A stretch of 64,000 nucleotides of DNA from Bacteroides propionicigenes (GCF_018390535.1 NZ_JAHBBW010000002.1:1-64000), one strand, 5' to 3'. Positions 7,975-18,201 are shown, counted from the first letter of the stretch. The notes: generated from the letters alone by a model not told the origin. Made by a program: numbers and translations.

Positions 7975-9828
7975 ATGGAAAACATCGAGAATATAAAATC
8001 AACCTACCACCGCATTGCGGACGAAGCGCAACAGGGCTTGAATAAAGTACAGCAACAGATTTATCGCATCGGCACATTGCGGTTGCTGCTGTTCGTTGCA
8101 GGAGTGGCAGGGCTTATCTATTTTCGGGCGGAAAGCTGGGCGGTACTGGCAGGGATTGCGCTTGTCACATTTCTGCCGTTCATCCTTCTGATAAAATACC
8201 ATAATCGCCTGTTCCATCGCAAAGATTATTTGGAAAAGGAAATAGAGGTCAACCGGCAAGAGCTGGCCGCACTGGATTATGACACATCCGGTTTCGATGG
8301 CGGCAAGGAGTTTATCGACCCTGCGCATCTGTATGCCTATGACCTGGACGTATTCGGTGAGCACTCGCTGTTTCAGTACATCAACCGCACTTGCACCGAA
8401 CCGGGGAAACGTCTGTTGGCAGGCTGGCTGGGGCGGCATCTCGAAAAGAAAGAAAATATACTGGAGCGCCAAGCAGCCGTACGCGAACTGGCTCCCGAAC
8501 TGCAATTCCGCCAACGGTTCCGCATCCTCGGCTTACTGCATAAAGGAAAGGCTGCCGACGAAACGGAATTGAAAACATGGGCCACAAGTCCCGGCGTGTT
8601 CCGTAAGAACAGGCTCCTGCGTACGTTGCCGGCAATCATCACAAGCGCCAATATCGTATGCGTACTTTTAGTAATTACCGGCTACTTGCCTGCAAGCATA
8701 TGGGGAGTAATTTGGACGGCGTTTGTTACCGTCGGCTTTGCTTTTACAGGGAAAATCACCAAGATACAGGCTGTGTATGGCAAAAAACTGCAAATTCTTG
8801 GAACCTATGCCGGACTGCTCAGGCTTATGGAAGCCCAGCCCATGAGGTGCAATTTACTGAAAAGCCTTAAAGAGGAGATTGGAGGTGAACAGCAGAAAGC
8901 CTCTCTTTCCATCAGCCGGTTGAGCAAGCTGATGAATGAACTGGACCAACGCAACAACATATTCATGTATGTCATTCTCAACGGTCTGTTCTTTTGGGAG
9001 TTACGACAGATTATGCGTATCGAGGCATGGAAAGAACAATATGCCGGTGAGCTGCCCCATTGGCTCACCGCCCTCGGACAAATGGATGCCCTCAACTCGT
9101 TGGCAACCTTTGCCTACAATCATCCGGAATACTCCTATCCTGTCCTGCTCAGCAGAGCCGATATGCTCTCCGGCACGAAGAATACCGACGCCAACGCCCA
9201 TTTCATGCTTCGTGCCAAGAACATGGGACATCCCCTGATGCATCGCGATCGCTGTGTCCGCAACGACATCGACATGGAGAAACGCCCCTTCTTTATTATC
9301 ATCACCGGTGCCAACATGGCCGGCAAGAGTACTTATCTCCGCACGATAGGCATCAATTATCTGCTTGCCTGCACCGGTATGCCCGTCTGTGCGGAAGAAA
9401 TGGAGGCATATCCCGCCCGCCTTGTCACCAGCCTGCGCACCAGCGACTCCCTGAACGATAACAAATCTTACTTCTTTGCCGAACTTAAGCGCCTGAAACT
9501 CATTATCGACAAACTGCAATCGGGTGAAGAACTCTTCATCATTCTTGATGAAATATTGAAAGGTACAAATTCCATGGATAAACAAAAGGGGTCTTTTGCA
9601 CTCATCAAACAGTTCATGGCATTGCAAGCCAACGGCATCATTGCCACCCACGACTTATTGCTGGGCACACTTATCGACCTTTTCCCGGAGAATATCCGTA
9701 ACTACCGCTTCGAAGCGAATATTACCAACAATGAACTGACCTTCTCCTACCGTCTCCGCCCGGGCATAGCACAGAACATGAACGCCTGTTTCCTTATGAA
9801 GAAAATGGGGATTGCCGTTACCGACTAA
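7975..9828 (+). CDS. Membrane-anchored MutS-family ATPase
   Basis: 617 aa. Two membrane segments lie near the N-terminus (about residues 33-49 and 54-73), with a second hydrophobic pair at about 215-260. A MutS-like lever/clamp region follows, then the ABC-type ATPase: Walker A GANMAGKS at 445-452, with the MutS-type NMAGKST, and Walker B LFIILDE ending at D525-E526. There is no mismatch-recognition domain I or FxE motif, so classical mismatch repair is unlikely. Such proteins are often annotated simply as MutS; their role is not established. It is a single gene with its own promoter. Confidence 0.88.
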   Translation: MENIENIKSTYHRIADEAQQGLNKVQQQIYRIGTLRLLLFVAGVAGLIYFRAESWAVLAGIALVTFLPFILLIKYHNRLFHRKDYLEKEIEVNRQELAALDYDTSGFDGGKEFIDPAHLYAYDLDVFGEHSLFQYINRTCTEPGKRLLAGWLGRHLEKKENILERQAAVRELAPELQFRQRFRILGLLHKGKAADETELKTWATSPGVFRKNRLLRTLPAIITSANIVCVLLVITGYLPASIWGVIWTAFVTVGFAFTGKITKIQAVYGKKLQILGTYAGLLRLMEAQPMRCNLLKSLKEEIGGEQQKASLSISRLSKLMNELDQRNNIFMYVILNGLFFWELRQIMRIEAWKEQYAGELPHWLTALGQMDALNSLATFAYNHPEYSYPVLLSRADMLSGTKNTDANAHFMLRAKNMGHPLMHRDRCVRNDIDMEKRPFFIIITGANMAGKSTYLRTIGINYLLACTGMPVCAEEMEAYPARLVTSLRTSDSLNDNKSYFFAELKRLKLIIDKLQSGEELFIILDEILKGTNSMDKQKGSFALIKQFMALQANGIIATHDLLLGTLIDLFPENIRNYRFEANITNNELTFSYRLRPGIAQNMNACFLMKKMGIAVTD

Positions 9829-9876
9829 TCCCCACTCTCTATATATATCTTTTGATTATGTCTTATCTACATGAAT

Positions 9877-10416
9877 TTACATCGCTTTGCATTTTGACAG
9901 AAAAGCTGAAACAGCCGCCGCTTCGTTACCGGTAAAATAACGGACAGAAGTCACCGGAGTATAAGTATAGGGTACAAACTGGAATAATTGCAACGCTGCA
10001 AATTTATTGTCCTGCGAAATCATAATGTCCATACGTACATTGCCGCTCGATTCACTCTTTACCCCGGACTCACTGTCCAGATTGCCGCTTTCAAGCATCT
10101 CGGTCAGTTTACCTATATATTTCAAGTCAAAAAACAGACTGCGTTCTTTTGCCACACTTCCCGTAGGCAGGTAAACGATTTCTTTTGACTTCCAGAACAA
10201 ACGGAATACTCCCAGTAAAATCAATGCCGTACCCAACACCATCAACCCCATGCTGATAGTGGAGGACCTATCGTGCATTTCAAAAATAGATGCGAAAATA
10301 AGAATACCTGCCAGCATCATCAACGCAGAGATGATGAGCCCGGAGACACTTGTACGTTTTGCAATATCGGGATGTGAAGACGTGAAAAGAGTTGCGTCAA
10401 TAGTTTGAGTTGCCAT
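9877..10416 (-). CDS. Membrane protein of unknown function
   Basis: 179 aa from the ATG at 10414-10416, which starts MATQTIDATLF; the 18 codons upstream are probably not translated. Two hydrophobic segments (about residues 28-46 and 54-72) suggest a short inner-membrane hairpin. A soluble domain of about 100 aa follows, containing QLFQFVPYTYTPVTSVRYF. I recognise no named family. It is convergent with the MutS-like gene, with a 48-bp gap. Confidence 0.7.
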   Translation of the reverse strand: MATQTIDATLFTSSHPDIAKRTSVSGLIISALMMLAGILIFASIFEMHDRSSTISMGLMVLGTALILLGVFRLFWKSKEIVYLPTGSVAKERSLFFDLKYIGKLTEMLESGNLDSESGVKSESSGNVRMDIMISQDNKFAALQLFQFVPYTYTPVTSVRYFTGNEAAAVSAFLSKCKAM

Positions 10417-10528
10417 AATATCAATAGTTTTATGAATTAATGAATTAGAGAAATAGAAAATACAATCCACCCCACATCTGAGCGCCTACCACCCATATAC
10501 GAGGAAAATAACTAAATACAATAAAACA

Positions 10529-10945
10529 TTAAATCAGAATCCGCCTCAATGTGAAAATGTAATATTCACACACAGGCTGGCAACGATAGTAAGCAGTAGC
10601 GTCAAACAGTTTCTCTCTATTCAGTGACAAAACCGCTTCGCGCTGGGCAAGCTTGTCCACCCAGTCTTTTAAAGAAAAAATATACTCACTAATATAAGAA
10701 CGCTGGATACGGGACATTGTAAGCAGTTGCATATGGCTACTGCTACTTGCCAACTCCGCCACCGGCAGATAAGGCAATTGCGGTGAAGTGAAACAAGTCT
10801 CGTCCTGATGATGTGAAACCGCCACCGCCTGAATATCCACAGACTCCCCTACACTTACCGGAGTAACAGTAAATGCAGCACTCGATGTTTGCCACAAAAC
10901 CAACGCAAGCGCCAGAAGTCCTATGATTTTTAGATATTTGCCCAT
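10529..10945 (-). CDS. Secreted protein of unknown function
   Basis: 138 aa from the ATG at 10943-10945. It begins MGKYLKIIGLLALALVLWQT, a signal peptide or membrane anchor. The mature part has two Cys residues near the C-terminus (CQPVC) and one in the middle, which could form disulfides. A -7 box at 10955-10962 lies about 10 bp upstream, so the mRNA leader would be very short and the longer frame starting at 10993 is unlikely. No homologous family is recognised. Confidence 0.6.
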   Translation of the reverse strand: MGKYLKIIGLLALALVLWQTSSAAFTVTPVSVGESVDIQAVAVSHHQDETCFTSPQLPYLPVAELASSSSHMQLLTMSRIQRSYISEYIFSLKDWVDKLAQREAVLSLNREKLFDATAYYRCQPVCEYYIFTLRRILI

Positions 10946-10954
10946 AACTATTTG

Positions 10955-10962
10955 CAAATATA
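10955..10962 (-). promoter_or_regulatory. -7 promoter box of the 138-aa secreted protein gene
   Basis: TATATTTG on the minus strand fits TAnnTTTG. Its closeness to the ATG at 10945 predicts a near-leaderless mRNA. The -33 region is poor. Confidence 0.45.
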
Positions 10963-11033
10963 ACAGTTTATTCCATAGCATTGTTTTATACACACATCTT
11001 TTAATGTTTGTTTATGTAAATAAAAGTATAAAC

Positions 11034-11065
11034 AAAAAAGCCGCCCCAATCGCTGGGACGGCTTT
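11034..11065 (-). terminator. Strong intrinsic terminator of the ribosomal protein operon
   Basis: On the minus strand the stem AAAGCCGTCCCA/TGGGGCGGCTTT has one mismatch and a 5-nt loop. It is followed by a run of six U (11034-11039). It lies 25 bp after the rplQ stop and should end the long rpsL-to-rplQ transcript. Confidence 0.92.
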
Positions 11066-11089
11066 CTATATATAAAAAGAATAGTTGAA

Positions 11090-11587
11090 TTATTCTGCTT
11101 TTGCTTCTTCAGCGGCAGGTGCTTCAGCCACCGGTGCAGTTTCTGCAGCGGGAGCAGCTTCAGCAGTAGCTTTCTTTGAACGGCGGGTACGAGTAGCTTT
11201 CTTAGCAACTTTTTCCTTAGCCATGTTTTCGTTGTAGTCAACAAGTTCAATGAAGCACATTTCAGCGTTATCACCCAAACGGTTACCTGTTTTGATGATA
11301 CGAGTGTAACCACCCGGACGATCAGCAATCTTCACAGAGATTTCTTTGAACAACTCAGTTACAGCATACTTGTCTTGCAAATTGCTAAATACAACACGAC
11401 GAGAATTTGTCGTATCATCCTTAGCTTTTGTAATCAAAGGCTCAACAAACTTCTTCAAAGCTTTAGCCTTTGCAACGGTCGTAGTGATTCTTTTGTGCTT
11501 AATCAAAGAACACGCCATATTAGCCAACATAGCGTTTCTATGAGAGGCAGTACGACCCAAATGGTTGAATTTTTTATTATGTCTCAT
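11090..11587 (-). CDS. rplQ: 50S ribosomal protein L17
   Basis: 165 aa. The conserved L17 core (residues 1 to about 120) starts [20 protein letters not shown] and binds 23S rRNA near the exit tunnel. A tail of about 40 residues follows, basic ([13 protein letters not shown]) and then Ala/Glu-rich, which E. coli L17 lacks but which is common in Bacteroidetes. It is the last gene of the operon, 3 bp after rpoA, with the terminator just downstream. Confidence 0.97.
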   Translation of the reverse strand: MRHNKKFNHLGRTASHRNAMLANMACSLIKHKRITTTVAKAKALKKFVEPLITKAKDDTTNSRRVVFSNLQDKYAVTELFKEISVKIADRPGGYTRIIKTGNRLGDNAEMCFIELVDYNENMAKEKVAKKATRTRRSKKATAEAAPAAETAPVAEAPAAEEAKAE

Positions 11588-11590
11588 TTT

Positions 11591-12583
11591 TTATTCTTTA
11601 TCTAATTTATATTTAGAAATATCAGTTCCAAACGACAGATTCAGACTTTCCAGCAAATCATCAAGCTCGGTAAGCGATTTCTTTCCGAAGTTTCTGAATT
11701 TCAGCAAATCAGTCTTGTTGAACTGTACCAAGTCGCCCAAAGTCTCTACATCGGCAGCTTTCAAACAGTTGAGAGCACGAACCGAGAGATCCATATCAAC
11801 GAGCTTAGTCTTCAACAACTGACGCATATGCAATACTTCTTCATCAAACTCTTCATTGCCGTCAACATCATTGCTTTCCAGCGTAATCTTCTCATCAGAG
11901 AAGAGCATGAAGTGATAAATCAATATTTTTGCAGCTTCTTTCAGAGCCTCTTTCGGATGAATGGAACCATCCGTAGTAATCTCAAGCACCAGTTTCTCGT
12001 AGTCAGTCTTCTGCTCAACACGGAAGTTTTCTACCTGATACTTAACATTACGTATCGGAGTATAAATAGAATCGATAGGAATTACGTTCACGTCGGTGCA
12101 ATATTCGCGGTTTTCGTCAGCAGGAACATAACCACGACCTTTGTTGATCGTAATATCTATCTGCATAGTTGATTTTGAATCTAAATGACAAATAACTAAT
12201 TCAGGATTTAACACTTCAAATCCAGTCAAATACTTACCTATGTCACCTGCTTTAAATTCACTTGAATTCTCGATTGTAATACTTACTTTCTCGCTCTCGA
12301 ATTCTTCAACTACTTGCTTGAATCTCACTTGTTTCAGATTCAAGATAATGTTAGTAACATCCTCTTTTACTCCCGGAACACTGGAGAATTCGTGCTCAAC
12401 ACCTTCTATTTTGATAGTAGTGATGGCAAAACCTTCCAATGAAGAAAGCAGGATGCGGCGCAGTGCATTACCCACGGTAATACCGAAACCGGGCTCCAAC
12501 GGACGAAATTCGAACTTTCCGAATTTAGAGTCCGCTTCCAACATTAATACTTTATCAGGTTTTTGAAATGCTAATATCGCCAT
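11591..12583 (-). CDS. rpoA: RNA polymerase alpha subunit
   Basis: 330 aa. The N-terminal domain (about 1-235) dimerises and nucleates polymerase assembly, with the conserved [23 protein letters not shown] stretch here as [17 protein letters not shown]. The C-terminal domain (about 255-320) has [19 protein letters not shown] and [18 protein letters not shown], the helix-hairpin-helix that contacts UP elements and activators. It lies between rpsD and rplQ as in other bacteria. Confidence 0.98.
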   Translation of the reverse strand: MAILAFQKPDKVLMLEADSKFGKFEFRPLEPGFGITVGNALRRILLSSLEGFAITTIKIEGVEHEFSSVPGVKEDVTNIILNLKQVRFKQVVEEFESEKVSITIENSSEFKAGDIGKYLTGFEVLNPELVICHLDSKSTMQIDITINKGRGYVPADENREYCTDVNVIPIDSIYTPIRNVKYQVENFRVEQKTDYEKLVLEITTDGSIHPKEALKEAAKILIYHFMLFSDEKITLESNDVDGNEEFDEEVLHMRQLLKTKLVDMDLSVRALNCLKAADVETLGDLVQFNKTDLLKFRNFGKKSLTELDDLLESLNLSFGTDISKYKLDKE

Positions 12584-12594
12584 GAAATTAATTA

Positions 12595-13200
12595 TTATTT
12601 AGAATACAATTCTACAATCAAATGCTCTTTAATGTTTTCAGGAATGTCTGCTCTTTCAGGTATGTGCAACAACTTACCTACTTTAGCATTATCATCCCAT
12701 TCCAACCAAGGATACTTGCTGTGATTAAAGCCAGCCAATGAGTTAGCGATAACTTCCAAAGATTTAGATCTTTCACGAACGCCAATAACCTGACCCGGTT
12801 TTACTGCATATGAGGGAACGTTTACCACTTCACCATCTACAGTAATATGCTTGTGACTAACCAACTGACGTGCAGCTGCACGAGTCGGAGCAATACCCAA
12901 ACGGAATACTACATTGTCAAGACGACCTTCCAGTAATTGAAGAAGCACCTCACCGGTAATACCTTTAGCGGTAGCTGCCTTCTCAAACAGGTTGCGGAAT
13001 TGTTTTTCCAAAACTCCATAGGTGTATTTGGCTTTCTGTTTCTCACGAAGTTGAACACCATATTCAGAAGTTTTTCTCTTTCTTGAATTACCATGCTGTC
13101 CGGGAGGATAGTTCTTCTTTGACAATACTTTATCTGCTCCAAAGATACCTTCACCGAATTTACGGGCTATTCTTGATTTTGGTCCAGTATATCTAGCCAT
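12595..13200 (-). CDS. rpsD: 30S ribosomal protein S4
   Basis: 201 aa. It is a primary 16S rRNA binder in the 30S body. The S4 RNA-binding domain is at about residues 91-155 ([20 protein letters not shown], then [16 protein letters not shown]). The N-terminus has no cysteines, so this is the zinc-independent form. A 115-bp gap separates it from rpsK, the largest inside this stretch of the operon. It contains a 7-bp hairpin (13252-13275) and could be a regulatory leader; that role is inference. Confidence 0.98.
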   Translation of the reverse strand: MARYTGPKSRIARKFGEGIFGADKVLSKKNYPPGQHGNSRKRKTSEYGVQLREKQKAKYTYGVLEKQFRNLFEKAATAKGITGEVLLQLLEGRLDNVVFRLGIAPTRAAARQLVSHKHITVDGEVVNVPSYAVKPGQVIGVRERSKSLEVIANSLAGFNHSKYPWLEWDDNAKVGKLLHIPERADIPENIKEHLIVELYSK

Positions 13201-13315
13201 TTCTTTTTAAATATTTAATTGTTATTCATGAACTTAATTTGTTGCAGCCGCGATTGTAGAGAAGAATTTACAATCCAATAACAATATCAAGTTTCATTTT
13301 TATTAAAGGTAAATC

Positions 13316-13705
13316 TTAAACTCTACGTCTTTTCGGAGGACGACAACCATTATGTGGAAGCGGAGTTACGTCGATGATTTCAGTAACTTCGATACCTGCA
13401 CCGTGGATAGTTCTAATAGCAGACTCACGTCCGTTACCTGGACCCTTCACATATGCTTTTACCTTTCTCAAGCCAAGATCATATGCTATTTTAGCACAGT
13501 CTTGAGCAGCCATTTGTGCTGCGTAAGGAGTGTTCTTCTTAGAACCTCTAAATCCCATCTTTCCGGCAGAAGACCAAGAAATAATCTGACCTTCACTATT
13601 AGCCAGAGAAACAATAATGTTGTTGAAAGATGAATGAACATGCAACTGTCCATTAGCATCTACCTTTACATTTCTCTTTTTTGCTGCAACTGTTTTTTTT
13701 GCCAT
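13316..13705 (-). CDS. rpsK: 30S ribosomal protein S11
   Basis: 129 aa, standard length. It forms part of the 30S platform near the mRNA exit and the E site. The conserved C-terminal block [19 protein letters not shown], followed by [14 protein letters not shown], is intact. The gap of 11 bp to rpsM indicates co-transcription. Confidence 0.98.
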   Translation of the reverse strand: MAKKTVAAKKRNVKVDANGQLHVHSSFNNIIVSLANSEGQIISWSSAGKMGFRGSKKNTPYAAQMAAQDCAKIAYDLGLRKVKAYVKGPGNGRESAIRTIHGAGIEVTEIIDVTPLPHNGCRPPKRRRV

Positions 13706-13716
13706 ATCAACAATTA

Positions 13717-14097
13717 TTATTTAGTAGCTTTTTTCTTATTAGCAACGGTTTTCTTTCTTCCCTTACGAGTACGAGCGTTATTCTTTGTACTCTGGCCTCT
13801 AACAGGGAGACCGATACGGTGACGTACACCACGGTAGCAACCAATATCCATTAAACGCTTGATGTTCAATTGAACTTCAGAGCGAAGATCACCTTCTACT
13901 TTATACTCTGCACCAATGATCTCACGAATCTTGGCAGCCTGATCATCCGTCCAGTCTTTTACTTTCAGGTCCTTGTCTACACCTGCTTTATCCAAAATCT
14001 TTGCTGAACTACTACGACCTATTCCATATACATAGGTCAACGCAACTTCACCTCTCTTATTTTGAGGCAAATCGACACCAACTATTCTTATAGCCAT
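13717..14097 (-). CDS. rpsM: 30S ribosomal protein S13
   Basis: 126 aa. It sits in the 30S head and contacts the P-site tRNA and the 50S bridge. The helix-hairpin-helix segment [20 protein letters not shown] and the [14 protein letters not shown] block are intact, as is the lysine-rich C-terminal extension. It follows rpmJ by 34 bp. Confidence 0.98.
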   Translation of the reverse strand: MAIRIVGVDLPQNKRGEVALTYVYGIGRSSSAKILDKAGVDKDLKVKDWTDDQAAKIREIIGAEYKVEGDLRSEVQLNIKRLMDIGCYRGVRHRIGLPVRGQSTKNNARTRKGRKKTVANKKKATK

Positions 14098-14131
14098 ATA
14101 CTAAATTATTTTTTTTGCAAAAATAATAATA

Positions 14132-14248
14132 TTATCCTTGACGTTGTTTATACTTAGGATTTTTCTTGTTAATAACATACAAACGGCCATTACGTCTAAC
14201 GATCTTACACTCTGGCGTACGTTTCTTTAAGGATGCTCTTACTTTCAT
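14132..14248 (-). CDS. rpmJ: 50S ribosomal protein L36
   Basis: 38 aa, translated by hand: [20 protein letters not shown] and on to a C-terminal YKQRQG. It binds 23S rRNA in the 50S subunit. It has only one cysteine (C14) and lacks the CxxC...C-H zinc ligands, so it is the zinc-independent type. It lies between infA and rpsM, its usual place. The start ATG is at 14246-14248 and the stop TAA at 14132-14134. Confidence 0.96.
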   Translation of the reverse strand: MKVRASLKKRTPECKIVRRNGRLYVINKKNPKYKQRQG

Positions 14249-14257
14249 ATCTTAATT

Positions 14258-14476
14258 TTATTTATATCTAAATACAATTCTTCCTTTCGATAAATCGTAA
14301 GGAGACATTTCGACTCTTACTTTATCCCCCGGTAGGATTTTGATGTAATGCATCCGCATCTTACCGGAAATATGTGCAGTAATCTCATGTCCGTTTTCTA
14401 ATTCAACACGAAACATTGCATTAGACAATGCTTCAACTATAACTCCATCTTGTTCTATTGCAGATTGCTTTGCCAT
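14258..14476 (-). CDS. infA: Translation initiation factor IF-1
   Basis: 72 aa, a single OB fold. It occupies the 30S A site during initiation. The start [20 protein letters not shown] and the later [24 protein letters not shown] core match the family throughout. It is 9 bp from both map and rpmJ in the alpha-operon region. Confidence 0.98.
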   Translation of the reverse strand: MAKQSAIEQDGVIVEALSNAMFRVELENGHEITAHISGKMRMHYIKILPGDKVRVEMSPYDLSKGRIVFRYK

Positions 14477-14485
14477 ATTAATTTC

Positions 14486-15286
14486 TTAAATTGCTTTATC
14501 TCCTAATACTTCTTCAATGAATTTGAACGATGACAATACATCAGCCTCACCACCTCCAACTGCTATAGTATGCTCAAAATGAGCCGCATATTTGCAGTCT
14601 TTGGTTCTAACTGTCCAACCATCGCGTTCCATTACTATTTGCCGATTACCCAAAGTTATCATTGGTTCAATTGCGATACACAAACCTTTCTTCAACATTG
14701 TTCCATACCCACGCTTACCGTAATTGGGAACTTGAGGATCCTCGTGCATCTCCTTACCAATACCATGACCGACAAACTCACGCACTACACCATAAGAATT
14801 AGACTCACAATGTTGTTGTATAGCATATCCTATATCACCCAATCGCTTGCCTTGAACTGCATTCTGTATTCCTATATATAATGCTTCCTTAGTAACTTTC
14901 AGTAATTTGCGAATTTCTTCGTCAACCTCACCTACACAAAACGTATAAGCTGAATCGCCACAAAAACCGTTCATGTAAGTACCGCAATCAACAGAAACAA
15001 TATCACCCTCTTTCAGTACTACAGTATCACTCGGAATACCATGTACTACCTGTTCGTTTACAGAAGTACAAATCGAAGCCGGAAATGGTTCACCATATTG
15101 ATTTGGAAAGCCTTTAAATGTAGGAATAGCGCCATTATCTCTAATGAACTCTTCCGCCACTTTATCCAACTCTTTCGTAGTAACTCCGGGTTTTATAACC
15201 TTAGCTATCTCAGCCAGCGTTTTTCCTACAAGCAAATTACTCTTACGGAGCAGCTCTATCTCATCTTCAGTTTTAAGAAATATCAT
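14486..15286 (-). CDS. map: Methionine aminopeptidase, type I
   Basis: 266 aa. It removes the N-terminal Met from nascent proteins and uses two divalent metals. The metal ligands are visible in order: Asp in VDCGTYMNGFCGD (two Asp), His in VGHGIGKEMHE, Glu in AIEPMIT and Glu in AHFEHTIAV. There is no N-terminal zinc-finger extension. It lies between secY and infA, the standard Gram-negative position. Confidence 0.97.
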   Translation of the reverse strand: MIFLKTEDEIELLRKSNLLVGKTLAEIAKVIKPGVTTKELDKVAEEFIRDNGAIPTFKGFPNQYGEPFPASICTSVNEQVVHGIPSDTVVLKEGDIVSVDCGTYMNGFCGDSAYTFCVGEVDEEIRKLLKVTKEALYIGIQNAVQGKRLGDIGYAIQQHCESNSYGVVREFVGHGIGKEMHEDPQVPNYGKRGYGTMLKKGLCIAIEPMITLGNRQIVMERDGWTVRTKDCKYAAHFEHTIAVGGGEADVLSSFKFIEEVLGDKAI

Positions 15287-15299
15287 TCTTCAAATAAGA

Positions 15300-16643
15300 T
15301 TAATACGCAGCCACTGTACCGCTACGGCCTTTAATACGTCCAGATTTCAGCAAACCGTCATAATGTCTCATCAACAAATGACTTTCAACTTGCTGGAGAG
15401 TATCAAGAACCACACCTACAAGAATTAACAAAGATGTACCACCGAAGAATTGAGCAAACTCCGCCTTCACACCGAATACACCAGCAAATGCAGGCATAAT
15501 GGCAACAAAAGCCAAGAAGAAAGAACCCGGCAAAGTGATACGTGACATAATGACATCAATATACTCCGCTGTTTGCTTCCCTGGTTTGATACCCGGAATG
15601 AAACCATTATTTCTCTTCATATCCTCAGCCATCTGAGTCGGGTTAATGGTAATTGCAGTATAGAAATACGTAAACAATATAATCAACACCGCAAAAATCA
15701 AATTATACCAAAAGCTTGTATGATCAGTTAATGCATGTATGAAACCGCTCGCATTATTTACATTTGAAAATCCCACGAGAGTAATAGGAATGAACATGAT
15801 TGCCTGAGCAAAAATGATAGGCATCACGTTAGCTGCATTTACTTTCAAAGGAATGTACTGTCTTGCGCCGCCATATTGTTTATTACCAACAATCTTCTTT
15901 GCATATTGAACAGGAATCTTTCTCGTGCCTTGCACTAACAGAATAGCAAATGCTATGACAACTAACAAGACTACAAGTTCAATCAAGAACATCACCAAAC
16001 CACCAGTCTTATCAGTCATACGAGAAATCAACTCTTGGAACAAAGACTGCGGTAAACGTGCAATAATACCTACCATGATAATTAAAGAGATACCATTACC
16101 AATTCCTTTGTCTGTAATTCTCTCACCAAGCCACAAAATAAACATACTTCCAGCCGCCAATATAATGGTAGAAGTAAGCATAAACAGAGTCCAATCTAAT
16201 GAAGCATTTAAGGAAGGACCAGCCTGCATTTTAAGATTGAGCAAATAAGAAGGAGCCTGAACCAACAAAATAATAATCGTCAAATAACGAGTATACTGAT
16301 TCATTTTTCTTCTACCACTCTCACCTTCGCGTTGCAATTTCTGGAAATACGGTACCGCAATACCCAGCAACTGAATCACAATGGAAGCGGAGATATAAGG
16401 CATGATACCTAATGCAAAAATAGATGCATTAGAGAATGCTCCTCCAGAAAACATATTTAACAAGGCTAAGAGACCCTCGCTTGTTTGTTGATGCAATTGT
16501 GTCAACATTGACGGATTAATACCCGGCAATACAACATACGAACCGAAACGGTAAATTGCCACAAACAATATGGTAATGAGGATCCGTTGTCTCAGATCCT
16601 CAATTTTCCATATATTCTTTAATGTTTCAATAGCTTTTCTCAT
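15300..16643 (-). CDS. secY: Preprotein translocase subunit SecY
   Basis: 447 aa inner-membrane channel with ten predicted hydrophobic segments. It forms the protein-conducting pore with SecE, encoded at 41308, and SecG. The plug and cytosolic loop regions read as normal, for example LQREGESGRRKMNQYTRYLT and NPTQMAEDMKRNNGFIPGIK. It is 4 bp after rplO and 13 bp before map. Confidence 0.98.
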   Translation of the reverse strand: MRKAIETLKNIWKIEDLRQRILITILFVAIYRFGSYVVLPGINPSMLTQLHQQTSEGLLALLNMFSGGAFSNASIFALGIMPYISASIVIQLLGIAVPYFQKLQREGESGRRKMNQYTRYLTIIILLVQAPSYLLNLKMQAGPSLNASLDWTLFMLTSTIILAAGSMFILWLGERITDKGIGNGISLIIMVGIIARLPQSLFQELISRMTDKTGGLVMFLIELVVLLVVIAFAILLVQGTRKIPVQYAKKIVGNKQYGGARQYIPLKVNAANVMPIIFAQAIMFIPITLVGFSNVNNASGFIHALTDHTSFWYNLIFAVLIILFTYFYTAITINPTQMAEDMKRNNGFIPGIKPGKQTAEYIDVIMSRITLPGSFFLAFVAIMPAFAGVFGVKAEFAQFFGGTSLLILVGVVLDTLQQVESHLLMRHYDGLLKSGRIKGRSGTVAAY

Positions 16644-16647
16644 CGAA

Positions 16648-17094
16648 TTAGAGTTTTACTACTTGTCCACCAGCAGCTTCGATGGCAGCAACAGCAGTCT
16701 TAGAGAATGCATGTGCTTGTACATCCAACTTAGCAGTCAAAGTTCCGTTACCTAATACTTTTACCAACTGGCTTGCAGAAATGAAACCGGCAGCAATGAA
16801 GTCGTTGATACCCACTGTCTGCAGATTCTTAGCTTCGGCCAGTTTCTGAATTGTATCCAAGTTGATAGCCTTATACTCTACACGGTTGATATTTTTAAAG
16901 CCAAACTTAGGAACACGACGTTGAAGAGGCATCTGACCACCTTCAAAACCGATTTTCTTAGAGTATCCAGATCTTGATTTAGCTCCTTTATGACCTCTGG
17001 TAGAAGTACCTCCCAAGCCAGATCCCGGACCACGTCCGATTCTCTTTCTTGTTTTAGTAGATCCCTCTGCAGGTTTTAAATTACTTAAGTTCAT
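16648..17094 (-). CDS. rplO: 50S ribosomal protein L15
   Basis: 148 aa. The Gly/Arg-rich N-terminal tail (KTRKRIGRGPGSGLGGTSTR) penetrates 23S rRNA; the C-terminal domain is globular. It is a late 50S assembly protein. It is followed by secY within 4 bp. Confidence 0.98.
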   Translation of the reverse strand: MNLSNLKPAEGSTKTRKRIGRGPGSGLGGTSTRGHKGAKSRSGYSKKIGFEGGQMPLQRRVPKFGFKNINRVEYKAINLDTIQKLAEAKNLQTVGINDFIAAGFISASQLVKVLGNGTLTAKLDVQAHAFSKTAVAAIEAAGGQVVKL

Positions 17095-17124
17095 ATTGTA
17101 ATTCGTTTTATATTCAACAAATAA

Positions 17125-17301
17125 TTACTTAACAATGGTAACCAAGTGTTTAACCTTATCCACCATTCCAAGAATTGAAGGAGTACATTCGTGTTCAACC
17201 ACACGATTCAACTTATGAAGTCCCAGTGCATCGAGAGTTCTCTTCTGATCAGCAGGAGCACCAATTCTACTTTTAACTTGTTTAATCTTTATAGTCGACA
17301 T
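17125..17301 (-). CDS. rpmD: 50S ribosomal protein L30
   Basis: 58 aa, translated by hand: MSTIKIKQVKSRIGAPADQK and on to a C-terminal HLVTIVK. Start ATG is at 17299-17301, stop TAA at 17125-17127. It matches bacterial L30 over its whole length, with the usual SRIGxxxxQKxTLxALGLxKLNxxV pattern. It lies between rpsE and rplO, its normal position. Confidence 0.96.
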   Translation of the reverse strand: MSTIKIKQVKSRIGAPADQKRTLDALGLHKLNRVVEHECTPSILGMVDKVKHLVTIVK

Positions 17302-17312
17302 ATTCTTCCTCC

Positions 17313-17831
17313 TTATCCTCTAAATACTTTTTCCATACTAACTCCTCTGTTCTGAGCAACCATACGGGCATCACGCATTTCACTTAATGCCAAGATAGTA
17401 GCTTTCACTAAGTTATGCGGGTTGGAAGAGCCTTTTGACTTAGCCAAAACATCCGTTACACCAACACTTTCAAGCACTGCACGCATTGCACCACCTGCCA
17501 CAACACCAGTTCCGTGAGAAGCCGGCTTAATGAATACCTCAGCACCACCAAACTTAGCAGACTGCTCGTGAGGAACCGTACCTTTCAGCACAGGTACTTT
17601 AGTCAGATTTTTCTTTGCAGATTCCACACCTTTAGCAATAGCGGCAGTTACTTCACCAGCTTTGCCAAGGCCCCAACCGATGATACCTTCTTCATTTCCT
17701 ACTACCACAATAGCAGAAAAACTAAAAGTTCTACCACCTTTGGTTACTTTGGTTACACGATTAATAGCAACCAATCTGTCTTTCAGTTCTATATCGTTTG
17801 TAATCTTAACTCTATTATTAAGTCCTGCCAT
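17313..17831 (-). CDS. rpsE: 30S ribosomal protein S5
   Basis: 172 aa. It helps decoding accuracy and has mRNA helicase activity at the entry channel with S3 and S4. The double-stranded-RNA-binding-like N domain includes [20 protein letters not shown], and the C domain includes [19 protein letters not shown]. It is 5 bp from rplR. Confidence 0.98.
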   Translation of the reverse strand: MAGLNNRVKITNDIELKDRLVAINRVTKVTKGGRTFSFSAIVVVGNEEGIIGWGLGKAGEVTAAIAKGVESAKKNLTKVPVLKGTVPHEQSAKFGGAEVFIKPASHGTGVVAGGAMRAVLESVGVTDVLAKSKGSSNPHNLVKATILALSEMRDARMVAQNRGVSMEKVFRG

Positions 17832-17836
17832 AATGA

Positions 17837-18181
17837 TTAAAATTTAAGTCCACCGTTACGAGCAGCATCAGCTACTTCTTTTACTCTCCCATGATACAAG
17901 TAACCATTACGGTCGAAAACAACAGTAGTTATACCTGCTTCCTGAGCTTTCTTTGCAATCAGCTCACCTACTTTAGCAGCTTGTTCTTTCTTAGGCATTT
18001 TTTCAATCATACCCAAAGAAGAAGCAGCAACCAAAGTTTTACCGGACAAATCGTCGATAATCTGAACATAGATTTGCTTATTGCTTCTAAACACACTCAT
18101 ACGCGGACATTCAGTTGTACCTGAAATTTTATTGCGTACTCTATATTTAATCTTAATACGTCTTTCTATTTTTGTTGTCAT
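17837..18181 (-). CDS. rplR: 50S ribosomal protein L18
   Basis: 114 aa. It binds 5S rRNA and helps place it in the central protuberance. The C-terminal block [22 protein letters not shown] is typical. It is 20 bp from rplF. Confidence 0.98.
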   Translation of the reverse strand: MTTKIERRIKIKYRVRNKISGTTECPRMSVFRSNKQIYVQIIDDLSGKTLVAASSLGMIEKMPKKEQAAKVGELIAKKAQEAGITTVVFDRNGYLYHGRVKEVADAARNGGLKF

Positions 18182-18201
18182 AATACTATCAATTTAAATG
18201 A

